DNA of 64,000 nt from Gymnorhina tibicen (Eukaryota; Chordata; Aves; Passeriformes; Artamidae), in NCBI GenBank assembly GCA_013399875.1, contig VXAZ01000953.1, forward strand, positions 3,285,890-3,349,889. The letters are read 5' to 3'. The position numbers and the translations under genes are program-made. A model generated the notes under the pieces. That model was not told where the DNA came from. It saw nothing but the letters and a program-made list of their open reading frames with translations, and ran no database searches. This document shows, in pieces, positions 51,441 through 63,900 of this stretch. Within the stretch, counting starts at the first letter, position 1, and each line of letters starts with the position of its first letter.

Positions 51441-52803
51441 GGGAGAGGGCAAGAGCAGGAGGTCAGGGGAAGGGTTCTGCCCGTTTCTACCCCTGCCTGG
51501 CACACGGGCGTCTGCCGAGGGATGCACTTTGCTGGTTTTCTGGAGCAGTTTGGGGTGGATGTTGCTAGGTGAGTTGGAAAGTACTTCTTTTCGGCCTCCC
51601 GCTCCAGCCACTCGCCATCCAGCCTCGGGCCAGGGGAGAGGAGGGGAGGCTCAGCAGCCAGTGTGTGACAGAGAGAAACCCCTCAAGGTGCTGCAAATCT
51701 GGAGAGAAGCAGCCAGTTCCTCAGTAACTCCTCAGGAAAACCTGCCAAGGGGCAATTTCTGTGCAGCTGGAGAGAAGGGGTGTTGGAATCAGCAGGGCAG
51801 CACCAAGCATCACCGTAGCAGAGCAATAATGACAAGCTATAAATACCCGTCCGACAACTTGAACTCCACACAGCTCAGCAAGTGAGTGGGGGAGACTGAG
51901 CGATGCAGCCTCTGCAGGTGCTTTCAGCTCATTTTTTGGACCCAGAGGAGGCTTCCTTGAGCAAAGCATGTATGCAGAGAGTGTAGCAGGGTACAGCAGC
52001 TTCATGCGTGAGTCTGATCACCCACTTCTGCTTGGGCTTAAATCTCATCAGGTGCAGAAAGGGAAAAATGGGTGGGGAGGTTCATGCCTTGCACCTCTGG
52101 ACAGCCAGCAGAAGTGCAAGGCATTGACCTCACTAGCCTCAGACAGGACTAGGAACAGGGGCCATATAGCACTTCCACAAGCTGGGAGACAGGTGCACAG
52201 AGACAGCAGGATGGGAACCTCACAGGAGGGAGGCCATCATTACAAATTAGATTCCTCAGCAGGAGATTATGGGGACCTCAGTCTCAGGCAACAGAGAGGG
52301 TTACAGGGCAGGAGGAGGCCACTGGCAGAGCTGTGTGTGACAGCCTGTGTCACATCTGTTTGCAGCCGTGCATGCTGCCAATGCCCTTTTCTCCATGCCC
52401 TGAAGCAGGATGTGGGGGCCTCGATCACTTTTGGTTGGTGCCTGCTCCATGGTTTCCTGGAAGCTGTCTGTTGGCAGGCACACCTGGGGAACAGACCAAG
52501 CGTTGAGAGCCAGTGGCTGAGCACACGCTGTGCCTGGCCGGTGTGAGGCCAGGAGCTCCGTGACTGTGATTCCTGCCCTCCCTCCCTCCCAGGAGTGAAT
52601 TTGGTGTTGCTTTCAGGGCACTTCAGTCTGCACTGAATTAAGGCTCTGCAGAGCAGTTAATGTGCAGAGGTAGATGTGCAGGTAACACATCGGATCGGGT
52701 GTTTCAGGAATCTGATGAGATCAAGTTAAAGCTCTTTGACACTTTCAGTGCCAAAGTAAAAATAATAGTAGTAAAAATTTGTAGTAATTGTAGTAATAAT
52801 AGA

Positions 52804-52834
<31 letters not shown>

Positions 52835-54039
52835 GAGAAATCATCTCGGCAACCTTGCAATCCCAAAGCAATTCAACCAGCTGACACAGCGCACAGCTGA
52901 GATGCAGCCACCTTTACAATAAAGGACCTCAGCCTGGCTTGCAAGACACTTTAACAGCCACGGGATAGAAAGCAAAGCAGTTGGGCTGAGGACACTTGCT
53001 CCCACGACAAGGGTTTTAATGAGGGAAGCTCCCGCACCTTTGGGCTTTGTTACAGTGTCATTTGGGAAGACTGTTGCCTAGGGAGCTGTACAGAGCTATA
53101 CAGCAGCTAAATGTACGCAAGAGAGAAAACACTTCCACAATGTACAGCCCTTAAATTCAAATTCTTTCCATGGTTTGGGAACGTTTGTGCCTAGTGCCTG
53201 TGTTCTCTAATGACGTCTCCCCTGCAGAGTGTCCGAGGTTGTACTGGACAGCTCAAGGCTGTGTCTGCTGTGTACCCAGCATCCTTTCTTCTTGCCTATG
53301 AAGCACTGGTAAAGGTGCTTTTTGGCAGGGAACTTTCCTCTGCTTCAGCAGCAGGCCAGGAGATGTCCTTAGTGTCCGAGATCAAAGTCATACCTAGCAG
53401 GCAGCTTGCTGGCAGGAGCCTGGATTGGATTCATGCCAGCTCTACCCCTGGATGGCTTTTCTCCCCTCTTCACCACAGCAATCACCTTCCAGTGGCAGTG
53501 CTCTACACATCCCTCTGTTTTTCAGTGCCTTCATAACTCCGGCCTCGGCTGCCCCTCTCTCCCAGAGTGTTGGTGCTGCAGGCACAGTCAGCTCCTGCTT
53601 TCCTCCAGTGCCTCAGGAGGCAATATTCCTGTCCCAACCATAAGAAGCCATCCCACAACTCCATCCACCTCCTGGAACTACTTCCAAGGCTTCTTCTTCC
53701 TCTCCTTAAGCACTTTCAGTGGTCTTTCCTGTTCACAATATTTGGGAGCAATAAAGACGTGTGCTGCAAGCCTTCATATATATGCCTACAAGGGATGAGA
53801 TATTTGATAGGCTTCAAAGATGCCCTTTACTGAGCACGCAAAATTGCTCTGGGAAAGCGCTGCAATTATTCTGCAGGATGTACACAGGAAAGATGATATC
53901 TGTCCCCTTCCTCCTTGTATCTAATTGTTCCTAATAAAAGAAGAAGACTAAAAAGGAGGTAATAAGCCAGACTGGAATCCAGGTCCCACACACCTCCAGG
54001 GCCCTGGAGAAGTCTAAAATCACTCTGCCCTTTTTGCTC
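51441..54039. other. Presumed intron 1, no recognised exon
   Basis: If the first exon is real, this is its intron. It contains a TATA-like GCTATAAATACCC at about 51837, a T/C-rich stretch near 52570-52590 and the AAT repeat listed next. The frames (51968-52546 plus, 192 codons; 53406-53798 plus) show no domain. A pyrimidine tract plus CAG at about 53210-53227 is a fair splice acceptor, but the sequence after it is not recognisable as coding. Confidence 0.4.
52761..52835 (+). repeat. (AAT)n trinucleotide repeat, degenerate on the left
   Basis: A pure run of about ten AAT units (52804-52834) is preceded by interrupted AATAGTAGT units. It is read as poly-Asn in one frame. It is a simple microsatellite. 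Confidence 0.9.
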
Positions 54040-54044
54040 CTGGC

Positions 54045-54260
54045 CTTTCTGCCTAATAATAAGCATTATGCTTTTCTGCACCGCTTCTCAAACCGAGATC
54101 TCCAAGTACTCCACATATGTGATTAAGAGCACTCCCTGCCCACATACAGAGCTGTTTGTCAGGATGACTACCCCCTCTTTACAAGGGAGACACTGCAGCT
54201 CATGGCGTCAGAGCTGAGACAGCCCCAGATCATCTGTCTCACAGGCGAGAGGCCCCTGTG
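54045..54260 (-). mobile_element. MIR-like amniote SINE relic (antisense)
   Basis: The plus strand carries 'aataataagcattatgcttttct', then 'atctccaagtactccaca', then 'ggatgactaccccctctttacaagggagacactgcagctc'. This order is found in the reverse complement of old MIR/CORE-type SINEs of reptiles and birds ('aataatac...cttttcatctccaaag...attatccccattttacagatggggaaactgagg'). The match is partial and divergence is high. Boundaries are approximate. Confidence 0.45.
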
Positions 54261-57200
54261 TCTCTGGGAAGCACTTGCTGGGAAGCAGCTCAGCCTAACA
54301 GGACTGCGATTTAAAACCTACCAGTACCACAAAAGACTAATAAATACAGGGCATGGACAAGACCTGTGGCTTTCAGCACCCTCGTCTCGGGTGCAGGCAT
54401 AATTGCCCAAGGCCAGTTCTTCGAAAGGGACACTGGTCAGACCCCACTGATTCCTCCAGGCTGGGGTATGTCTCCAAACCGCACCTCAACCCATGGTCAG
54501 CACACTTATAAAAACTTAGTCCTTTAATCTTTCATGCTATTTTAGGCTATGCAGGCTCATAATTAAGAGCTTGAAGTCTCTTCTAGCTTGCTCTCATGTG
54601 ACATTAGTGCTCCCGAAGGCCTTTCCTTAAAAGCTCGAATTTATCTACTTTGCCAATGTTCCCAAGTGTTCAATCAACTGCCTTGTTGGCTTCCCCCACC
54701 ACGCAGTGTGGGGGGCTGTCTGACATCTTTATGCCTAAGATGAAAACATTGCACTCTGAAAATTCCTGAGATTTATAAAACGGGAACTAAGTTTCCTCAT
54801 GAGACACGGCTTCAGACAGGTCTGAGACGCAGAACTGGGATCCACAGCTCCAGCACAGGGACCTTCAGATTTTGTTTGCTGTTCATCCCTACTCTGATCA
54901 GGTAATCCCTGTAATGCCTGGTGCACATTGAGAGATTCCTTCAGATGGGGTTAGTTAGCTCAGGAAGACACATGAGGAGGGACACTGGAGTGAAAAACAA
55001 AGCAATCAACAGCACAGAAGAGGGAGAATGAATGCTTCTCTACAGGGCTTTTCTCAGCAGAGGAACTGGACTGCATTCAGGAAAACATGAAAGGTAGCAA
55101 TTTGATGATAAAAGTAAGTATTTTCCCATGCTGCACATTGTGACATAAGGAACTCTGTGCTACAAGATGCTGCTGGTGCTGAGTGTAGGATTCAGGAAGA
55201 GGAGAGATTTTGATGGATAGTAGGTTGTTCATCACTGGACAGGGCAGTCCACTTGAAATAGATCTAAATCTTCAGGGTTGAACCTCTCACATCCTCTAAC
55301 ACAAGATTTCTTATACCTTCCAAAACCCACAACACTTGGGTTGTGTAACAGATCAATGTAAGAGACAAAGGACAAAAGGATACAATGTTCAAGTGAAGAT
55401 TTCTGGGGCATATTTTAATTTCCAGGCAGAAGCAAAAAAATATGTGTTTTCCAGCATGTGTGCTGACGCTTAGCTCTTGTAGGTTTCGGTTTTGTCAGCT
55501 GCAGCGGGTTCAGGTTAACTTCTGCGGAGATTTGAGCTGGTCCAGTGGTGCTTACACTGCCACTTCCCCTGCCTGTGTTGTGGATTTTAGCAGAGTGCCA
55601 GCATCCTAGCAACTTCGTGTGGTGCTGGTCTATGAATAATGCTGCATTATGAAAGGGAATGGTTTTCTTTGGATGTTACCCCTTGTCAATGAGAGCAAGG
55701 GCATTTATTCCCAGTACAGCCAACCTGTAGCCAAGCAAAGTGCTGGGATTATCATTGGAGCTGAGCAGGGTTAGCAGTCGGGCAATCTCAGCTCTGGATA
55801 AAAGATTTTAGAGCAGCAGTGTTGTCTCGTTCTGTAAGTTCACGGTGGGTCTGTGTGTGGGAGTACAGGGCACATGGGAACTGTGATTTGCTAAGCAAAG
55901 CAGGATTGCTCCTCAGCAATTCCTGTGTGGGAGAACTTGGAGGAAAAGCCAAGGGCCAGGCAGGCAAGAGTAATTTGCAGACCCTACCTCCCCTGAGGTG
56001 ACGCTCCCCTGGGGCATTGCAGGGCAGCCTGGCTTCTAAAGACACTGTCCTTAAGGGCACAGTTTTAGCAAGGTCCTCTGCTCCCAGCAAAAATCTGGAT
56101 GGAAACAGCACAGTTGATCCTTGCCTGGCAGGAGTAGAGGTTGCTGGCTCCTCTCCCCCTTCATGCCCCAGTTGTTAAAGTAGGATAGTTAACATTCATC
56201 TTGCCCTGACCCTCCCTCATACTGAAAGCTAAAAACAGCTGTAAAGGGGTATTTCTCCTACGACTGGCAGATTTTATTTATTGTTATGGTTATGTCCATA
56301 GCTATGGGTCAGGTAAGAGTGCTGGGCTTCATGAAAGCCCTGACTGTGACCACAGCAATAGGACTGATGTTCATTGAGGTAATACTGCACAAAGTGCCAC
56401 TTCAGAGACCAGTGGTGGGTGAGCCTGGTGGCAGCAAGGGATCTTGTCCTCTCTGCTGTGCTGGGGTGCCTTCCTCATTGGTCCAGCATGTTGTGTTCAT
56501 TGTGTCTCCCCTCCACTTTCTCCAGCACAAATTGCCAGGGTGATCTTAACTTTCTCTCTGCTGATACCTCATCCCCTGGATCCTTCATTCCCGAGGCCCT
56601 TCCCCCAGCCCAGATCCACACAAAGGTGAAAAGGAAGGAGGAGACGATGACTTTCCTGTATCTGCCAGCTTCTCTCTCCACCTCTGACGTGAATGAGGCC
56701 CTTCATGGTTTTCTCTTGAGCAAACACAGATGCTTTTGTTTTATGGGCTTGTGGGACGGGATGGAATTAATAAATCAGAGCGCCAGTGCTGTGCCGCCAC
56801 ATTCCTGCAATTTTAAGGCAAGATCACACACACAAAAAAAAGGCAGAAATAAAATAGGCAATCTCTTCAGAAAGAGCTCAGATGATTTGACTGTGCCTCC
56901 TGCTCACTGTCCCACTTGGTCTCCTGCTCCCTCACCCTTGTTCATTCCTCCTCCTCCTTTCTCCCACTTTGGCATTCCCATTAACCTCATTTCTTCTGTT
57001 CCCTCTCCGTTCCTCAGGAATCACTTTCAGTCACACCTTAGTTTCTCACCTACACCCATTTTTCTTCCCTTTTCTTCCTTCCATTTATGCTTCCCTTACC
57101 CCATGCTAAGATGTGACCAAGGCTTGTGCATCCAGATATGAAGTTCAATGTCCTGCATGTAAGCCAAAGAATCAGGAATGCCTCAGCTTTTTCACTGTGG

Positions 57201-57690
57201 ACCAAAATGTCTGCTCTTACACCTGCTTCCTCCACCCCACTTCAGTTTTTCCTCCTAAGAACGTTGCTGCCTGAGAGATTCAGTGAATGACTCTGGGAAT
57301 AAAACACAAAGTATTACTGTTCTCCTCTCAGATGTGGTATTTAACAGTGTTCCTGCGAGCAAAATTAGATCCTGCCCCGGAACTGGCAGACCCTTTCCTT
57401 CCTTGAACGATAACCAGAAATGCTTCGCCTAAAATTAATTCTTTTGAGCCAAATGACAAGTTTTAACATCTGTGCTGGGCTACCACCAGGTGGTAAGGAG
57501 CTAGGAGAAGATCTTTTTTCTCCCCTATAATTAGCTAACTGTGTGTGGGGCTTCAGGAGGACAAAGTGAACCGTGTGGTTAGTACAAACTACCAGCAAGG
57601 GGCTGAGACAGTTTTATTCACTGCACTGGTTGTTTTTTCTCTAATGAGCTTAGGCACTCGAAAGTCATTTCCCCAGAGTGCTTATACATT
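54261..57690. other. Gene-free stretch, no recognised exon
   Basis: Single-copy sequence. The plus frame at 56419-57141 (240 codons) is long but lies in pyrimidine-rich, stop-poor sequence around 56890-57110, gives a Pro/Ser/Phe-rich low-complexity peptide and resembles no family. Nothing else can be supported. Confidence 0.4.
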
Positions 57691-57845
57691 GTTGTGCTTA
57701 TCTTACCTGTGGGGCAACTGAGGCACTGAAGCAGGTGAAATGATTTGCCCAGATCCACATTCTGACACATAGTTGAAGCCAGAAAAAGAACCAAGAAATC
57801 TTGTTTCACAGTTGACTGCTTTATCCTCTGGCCTCAGCGGAGGCC
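57691..57845 (-). mobile_element. MIR-like amniote SINE relic (antisense)
   Basis: The plus strand reads 'ggggcaactgaggcactgaagcaggtgaaatgatttgcccagatccaca' and, after a gap, 'agccagaaaaagaaccaagaaatcttg...gactgctttatcctctggcc'. This is the reverse complement of the MIR-type core and 3' part in correct order ('ggggaaactgaggcacagagaggtgaagtgacttgcccaaggtcacaca...gagccaggattcgaaccca...ctctatcc'). It is one of the better preserved ancient repeats here, with a clear core, and shows the common amniote history of the locus. Confidence 0.75.
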
Positions 57846-60465
57846 AGCAAAGACCTTTATCTTGTTTAGATGAGTGGATAGTCATTCCGAGAGGGCGCTG
57901 GGGCAAGGGTATCTTTCTGTACTAATACGTGTCTTAATGAGTCCTGTTGCTAAGCGGCTTCAATGATAGATCATGCATCTTCTTCAGTAAGCATTGAAAT
58001 AATTTTTTAATCATCTAAGCTAACACAGAATTCTCAGAAACATCCAAATCTCACAGCAGGGGCTGAAATTAGCGAGCAAACAGAAACCAAATCCTGATTA
58101 TCCCTGTGCACCTCTACAAAGCCCACAAGCAGTGTCTGCTGAAGCCAAACATGAGCCCGGCTGAGCTGTATCTCAGGGCTGGGCTGGGCAGTCAGAGGCA
58201 AGCTGGCAAATCCTGCTGCTCCATGGTCCACAGCAAGTTTCTTTCCTCCCTCAGACATGCGTGCCAGCTCCTCATCTCTGTGGAGCAATAGGAAAGGAGG
58301 TAGGAGTGTTAACCACTGACCCCAGATAGCTGAGGCATCCCCTGGCAGATCTTTAGGAAGGAGAAATTATTTGCATTTTGTCGAGTGTTATTAAGTGGCA
58401 GATCTCAGCCTGGCCAATGTTGCTCCCCCAGCCTGTTTTTGTTTTCTCTTTGCCCTTGGAACCACCTCCTCCATCCTACTCCCACCAACCTCTTACAGCC
58501 TGTTTTGTGAACAATTAGGTATTTCAGGTATCCTCTTCAATCCAGCCCCCTGCTCTGCCTTAACTCATACGTCTGCCCTGCGGTGTGGGATACCAGCACC
58601 TCTTGAACTGTAGCAGCCCACAGGCTTCTCCATAGCTCCTCCGGTAATCCCAGTAGCCATTCTGGTTAGCAACTCTCATACTGTTTCCTGTTTTCCTCAA
58701 ACCCACAGTGCTCAGCAGCATGTTATCCAGTTACAACAGGAGAGTTTTTTACAGCCAAAGTGAGGTTTCTAACTTCCATGTTAGAATAGGACTCTTGGAG
58801 CATTAAGGAAAACACAACAAATCTCTTTATTACTCAATAGGCATCAGCAGCTCCATTACAAGGGAAGTCACAGGACACTGATAAGCATCTTGCTAAGATC
58901 ATCACTGCTGACCTCTGTGCTAAGACTTTTAGGGGTGAATATAGTTTACCCCAAAGGATTCTTTGGGAAACGATAATTTAAAATTGCTCTTACCACCTCA
59001 AAGAGCCTTTATGCATGGAGTTGTCTTCTCCTGTCCCCCTTTTGAGAATAAATCTGAGACTGTTCCTGTATCGTGACCAGTCTCCCCATTTGTGCTCCTA
59101 GTCATGTTAGCCTGCTAGACAAACTCTGCACACTTTATCCCACCTAGCAGCCTCTTCTGGGGGTGCTGCAGAGGATGCTTGAGGCTCTTCTGTCAACACC
59201 AGCTCCTGTTCAGTGGTAGATAAGCTGCCATCTCAGCAAGTTTTATTCTTAGTCCATCAAGACATGCCAAGCCACACTTGGACTGTATCTCTCTTGAAAT
59301 CAAACTGAGTCCTGGAACTGTTAAACACTGGTGCAAAATAGTCACCAGGCAAGACTTCTGCTCTTGTATAGTCCCTTCTGCATTGCACTTACCAGACTGA
59401 TAAAATCTGATACCAAGTACTTCTTTCCTAACCCAAACACGGGTCCTAACCTGAGCACCAGAACAAACACAAATAGCCTAGAAATTAATTACAGCAGCAG
59501 AAGCACAAATCCAGTTTCTTCCTTCTTCCTTCCCAAGCGGTTTTTGGATGTTTCCTCTGCCTAGGAACCGTTGCTGGCCCTTTAGGGGTATTTTCTGTGG
59601 AGCTGGTAACGGATATAGTTCACATGTGCATGTGTGAAGCTAGGAATACCTAACCTGGCTTGACCTCCACAAATGTCCTCATAACCAGAGAGAACTTTCC
59701 TTCCCCAAGCACAAGGAGGGAGCCAGATTCATCCCCAGAATCAGGAGAAATTCATATCCACCTCTCAGATTTACAGCAGCAGCCCATTTCTGGTTTTAAC
59801 AAGAAACCACTCTTCGTCTGCCCTGATCTTCCAGGCCAACTTGGTCTGCCTTTGAAACTCCAAGGGCGCTCAAACTGCAGAGAAGGGTTCAAAAAAAGCC
59901 TAGTTCTTCTTTCCTCTCCAGCCAGAAGTATGTGTTCATCAGTTATTCTATCCAAGGCCAACTGGCAGCCCATGAATGTGGAAGTAAGGTAGGAAGGACA
60001 GCACTGCCCAGCACCCCAAGTGCAGAGGTGTAAGAGCTGGGGAGACGCAGCTCCCAGGGTTATCGTGGTTGTATTTGTGCGAAGACAATACTCCAATCAC
60101 AAGAAACAGATAGAGCAGGCAACTCACCAGCCTGGGAGTAGTATCAACCCCCTTTTGCATCCAGGCCTAGGGCAGCGTGAAGCACACATTTTCACAGATA
60201 AGCCCATGAGTACAATACAGCATAGGCTGACCTCCCTCCCAAGGGAAGGTTTATAAACACTACATGCAAAGATGACTTTCAGACCAAGCTGCTTTCATGT
60301 GCAATTAAGGAGCATGGCAGAGAGCAATCCCTGTACAAGCAAGCCCTATGGCAAGCCCCATGCACTCTAAGAGAGAGAGCAGCTTGTTTCTCGTGCTGTG
60401 AGCTCGTCTGCCCTCAATTCCCTCACAGCCTTCCTTGCCTTCGCAACAGACTCTTCCATTTTAAC
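57846..60465. other. Gene-free stretch, no recognised exon
   Basis: Single-copy sequence with short frames only. The frames at 59660-59992 (plus) and 59752-60096 (minus) overlap and look like chance. No repeat family or regulatory pattern stands out. Confidence 0.45.
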
Positions 60466-60965
60466 TGTGCAAGACACGGGAGAACAGAAACCAAAACCCA
60501 CATCTTTTTTTCTGGTAGGCTTGGATTGTTGTTAGAAAGGGGCATTTGACTTTTGCTACTCCTTAGCTTCATCTGTTCAGCCAAATGCATCCATGTTGTG
60601 GACCCCTATCCATATCCCTGCCTGCCTTTCCATGTGGCCTTCCCCTTCCCCCATCTCTAGTCCAAACCACTCCCTCAGGTTCTCCCTATTGTCTCTGTTA
60701 TCCTAACTCCGCCCTTGTGCCACCCCCCTGTTCCCCAAGATAGGGACTGTGAATCCCGGAAGCTCTCTCTCTGCCTTGGAGTTCAGCCAGCCACCAGCTT
60801 CTCTCTCTCTGGGCTCTAGCCATGTGCCAGCCCTCTGCCTATGGGGGCTGGCACGTGTGCTGGTCCTAGGCCTTGGAGAGTTAGCACGGAATAAAGACCT
60901 GCTGCAGTCTCCATGCAAGAGCCTTCTCGCCTCCTTTACCGCCACCGCGTTGTTGTGAGCCGACA
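60466..60965 (+). mobile_element. Probable solo LTR of an endogenous retrovirus (500 bp)
   Basis: The segment begins with TGTGC and ends with CGACA, giving the TG...CA ends of a retroviral LTR. It is flanked by TTTAAC (60460-60465) on the left and ATTAAC (60966-60971) on the right, a six-base target duplication with one mismatch. A poly-A signal AATAAA lies at 60890-60895, about 75 bases before the end, as expected for the R/U5 junction. The tail after it is CT-rich with CpGs. A six-base duplication suggests a beta/ERVK-type element, but that is inference. No internal retroviral sequence follows, so it is probably a solo LTR left by recombination. The CpG-rich DNA to about 61090 may mean that the true right edge is further on. 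Confidence 0.5.
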
Positions 60966-63900
60966 ATTAACTGAGATAGCTCGGGCTGCCGAAAGGCTGC
61001 GGGAAAGTGGTTCTCCCACTCTCCCTAGGAATGTCCTGCGGCGCTCTCAGGAAAGTTGCGGCCTGCCATGCCACCGCAAGAAAACAGGCACAACAACACA
61101 TCCACTGCTTACTTTTTCTACAATATAAATCTTACTCTGATCATGATGCAGGGATATATTCTGGCAGCTGCTGCCAGTGCCCAAGTTAGATATTGCTCCC
61201 CTGGCATTCCCAGAAGGTGGGAATTGCATATGGGTCTCTTGATCTCAAACACTTTGGCACATAATTTGAATGTGGCCTGCCTGTAGTTCAGAGTCAATAG
61301 CCTCCCTGTTAGGACAGGGAAGGACAGCAGGACAGTCCTGGCAGGACACTGACCATCACCTTCCTGCCCCTTCTTTCTTTTGCTCTCTTCTTGCCTTTTT
61401 ATTTCACATGCAGAAGGCAGGAAAATAAACACTGTCTGCTGACTCTAATTTTCATTCTAGTGTTTCTTTTCATCAAGCCCAAGCTATACAGATCAGCTGT
61501 GGCATTTAGGGTACAAATCAAGCAGCGGACCATAACATATATCTATTGCAAAAGACAATTCTCTAGGTGCCAATTTATCCATTCTACATTTATTTCTAAA
61601 AGTGTCTTCATGACACTTGGATGCTGCGCAGCAAGTGGCAAATATAATGAGTGCTGATGATTTATTTGGAGGAAGAAATCAGAATTAACATTTTGGACTG
61701 TCCCAGCTAGTTACAAAGCGGGCGTATTTCACACAGCTCAGAGAGCTGCAACAGCAAAAATATCCATCAAAGAGACCAAAGCGGTGTTTCTCCTCTCTCT
61801 AATCTCACACAACTAACACCTGCATGATGTGGCATCCGTGCTGTCCAGTGTCCTCTCCGTCTTAATCTCTGCGGAGCAGCCACCCACAAGAACATTCCAC
61901 ACAAAGTTGCTCTTTGCACGATGCTTTTATTGATCACATAATTCAGCCAGCATTCCCAAATAAAAACTCGGGGGGATTCTTGCCTTTACACTGCACTCGT
62001 TCTCTGCCCACAGTTCTTTCCATGCAATAACAGATCAGGGCTCTGATTCTTCAGGGGGCCAGCACACACATGTAACTATTAAAATGACGGTGTTTCCACA
62101 GGTTTTGGGAAGACAGTAGACATATTTAGGTACACTGGTGTTTTAAATGGCATGACTGAACTGCTGCCCCACTCACTTGCAGTGGGATTTCAGCCAGAGC
62201 AGTTTCTCCTTTGCTTTCTTTTGCACTCCCTAGGAGTAACAGGGAAGTCCAGCAGGGAAGAGCATTTCGACATCGCCTTTGAAAGCAGGAGGAAAACAAG
62301 CTGTGTAAATCAATCAAGAGTGTGCATTAGTGATAGCATGTTCCTCTGGAGGTCTGCATTTGATGTCATATTGACACATAGCTAAGATCAAAGCCTGCCT
62401 CTGCATCCTGGCTGCTACCAGAGGAACAGCATTGGCCTTTGGGCCCCATATCTTTACAAGGAGCTCGTGATCAATGTGATTTTTTTTCCCCCCCCATAAC
62501 AAGCACCTGTGAAATGTAATTATCCATCAAATAATGCCTAATGCCTTTTTCTCTGAAAAAGTAATTCCTCTGCATCTTTGAAAATGTTCTGGAAGGAAAT
62601 ACTATGGGTTTTTTCTTTCTGCTTTTGTAAGAAAGCTGTAAAATGACAGCTCCCACTCCTGCTGAACAGGCATCAGCTGTTAACTCAGTAGGGAAAGCTC
62701 TGAATGAAATATATAGAAACTTTGGAACAACCCGCTATTGTTTTTGCTTCCTTAGAATTATTTTGCCTGCTTGGGAAAAAAAAAGCGCTTTTTTTTGTTG
62801 GCTAGTGCAGATATTGGGCTGATTCATGCTGATACATTTGGAATTATTATTCCGTAATAGTCATCAGCATCTACAAAGGACTTCAGTTCTGCTAGAGCTC
62901 AGCAGCAGGGAAGAGAAGCTGACGTTTGAATAAGCCCCTGACTTCTCTTTCAAGAGAGGATAACTCCAAGCTTAGAGGTCTCTCAGGAGAGAGCTAGCTT
63001 TCTCAGGAGACATCTGGTACCCCCTGCTTCTCTTCGGGCCTGAGCTGCTAATCTTTCTCCGGGTATTTCTGGCACTCCTGGATTATGGCTCTGCAGTGCA
63101 GGGAAATTGTGACAGGGCAGAGGGCTGTGTCCCTCTGAGTCACAGCCCACCCTCACCAGAGCTCAGGGGGCAGGAATGCAGTGACAGGCTGTATGGATCA
63201 ATCGTGAAGGACATTTGGGTCTGGGCTGATTAAAAATAGCCTGGCTTAGACCTCCTTTTTCAGGCTCTGGAAGGCTCCCTGCAAGGACGGGCTTTGCAGC
63301 CAAGTTCAAGGTCTAGTCTGTATTCAAACTGGGTTATCTCCATTCCTGCTGATAGCCCAGATAGTGCCTGGATAGCCTTGATCTACCTGGGGATGGCAGG
63401 CTGAGCCACGTGCTGTCTCTAAAGTATTGGCTCCCGTGGGACCCAGCCAGCAGATTTAATTAGCTCCGTCAAAGTTTCTTTTTTGTTTTCTGTTGGGGTT
63501 TTTTTCCTTTTTTTTTTTTTGACTTGGAAGAAAGCCCTGTATAAAGCATCACCCTCTTCCAGTCCTTGCTCCCACACACAAGCCACATGTCTAGGACAAG
63601 GATGCTCTTCGGAAAGGTGCTGTGTCAAGCTGTTTAGGGACCAAGCTTTGAGGAATGCTCAACTTGGCTTCATGTGGGCAGTTGTGAGGGATGGGGGTTG
63701 TGCGTGGTGTATTCCCGAGGGACAAACCTGGTTTCTGGGCTGAAGTAACTGTGCTCCCATATGGTGGAGGGATCAGGGCTGGCAGGAGAGGATGAAGCCT
63801 TTCTTTGCGTCTGCGGAAAAGGCGCGGGGGCTTGGGAAGGGCGGCCGTTTCATTGGGAGTGACTCACTTCCTGGGGAAGTTGTCCCCACAGGAGCCTGCA

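Noticed and set aside
50591..51505. 304-codon minus-strand open frame in the CpG island
   Set aside because: The GC-rich composition removes stop codons on all frames. Overlapping long frames exist on both strands, the peptide is Arg/Pro/Ala/Gly-rich low complexity, and no domain is visible.
50858..51568. 236-codon plus-strand open frame in the CpG island
   Set aside because: It starts with GTG rather than ATG, crosses the strong splice donor at 50914/50915, and has the same composition artefact.
56419..57141. 240-codon plus-strand open frame
   Set aside because: The frame lies largely in a pyrimidine-rich stop-poor stretch, giving a Pro/Ser/Phe-rich peptide without domains. Nothing supports translation.
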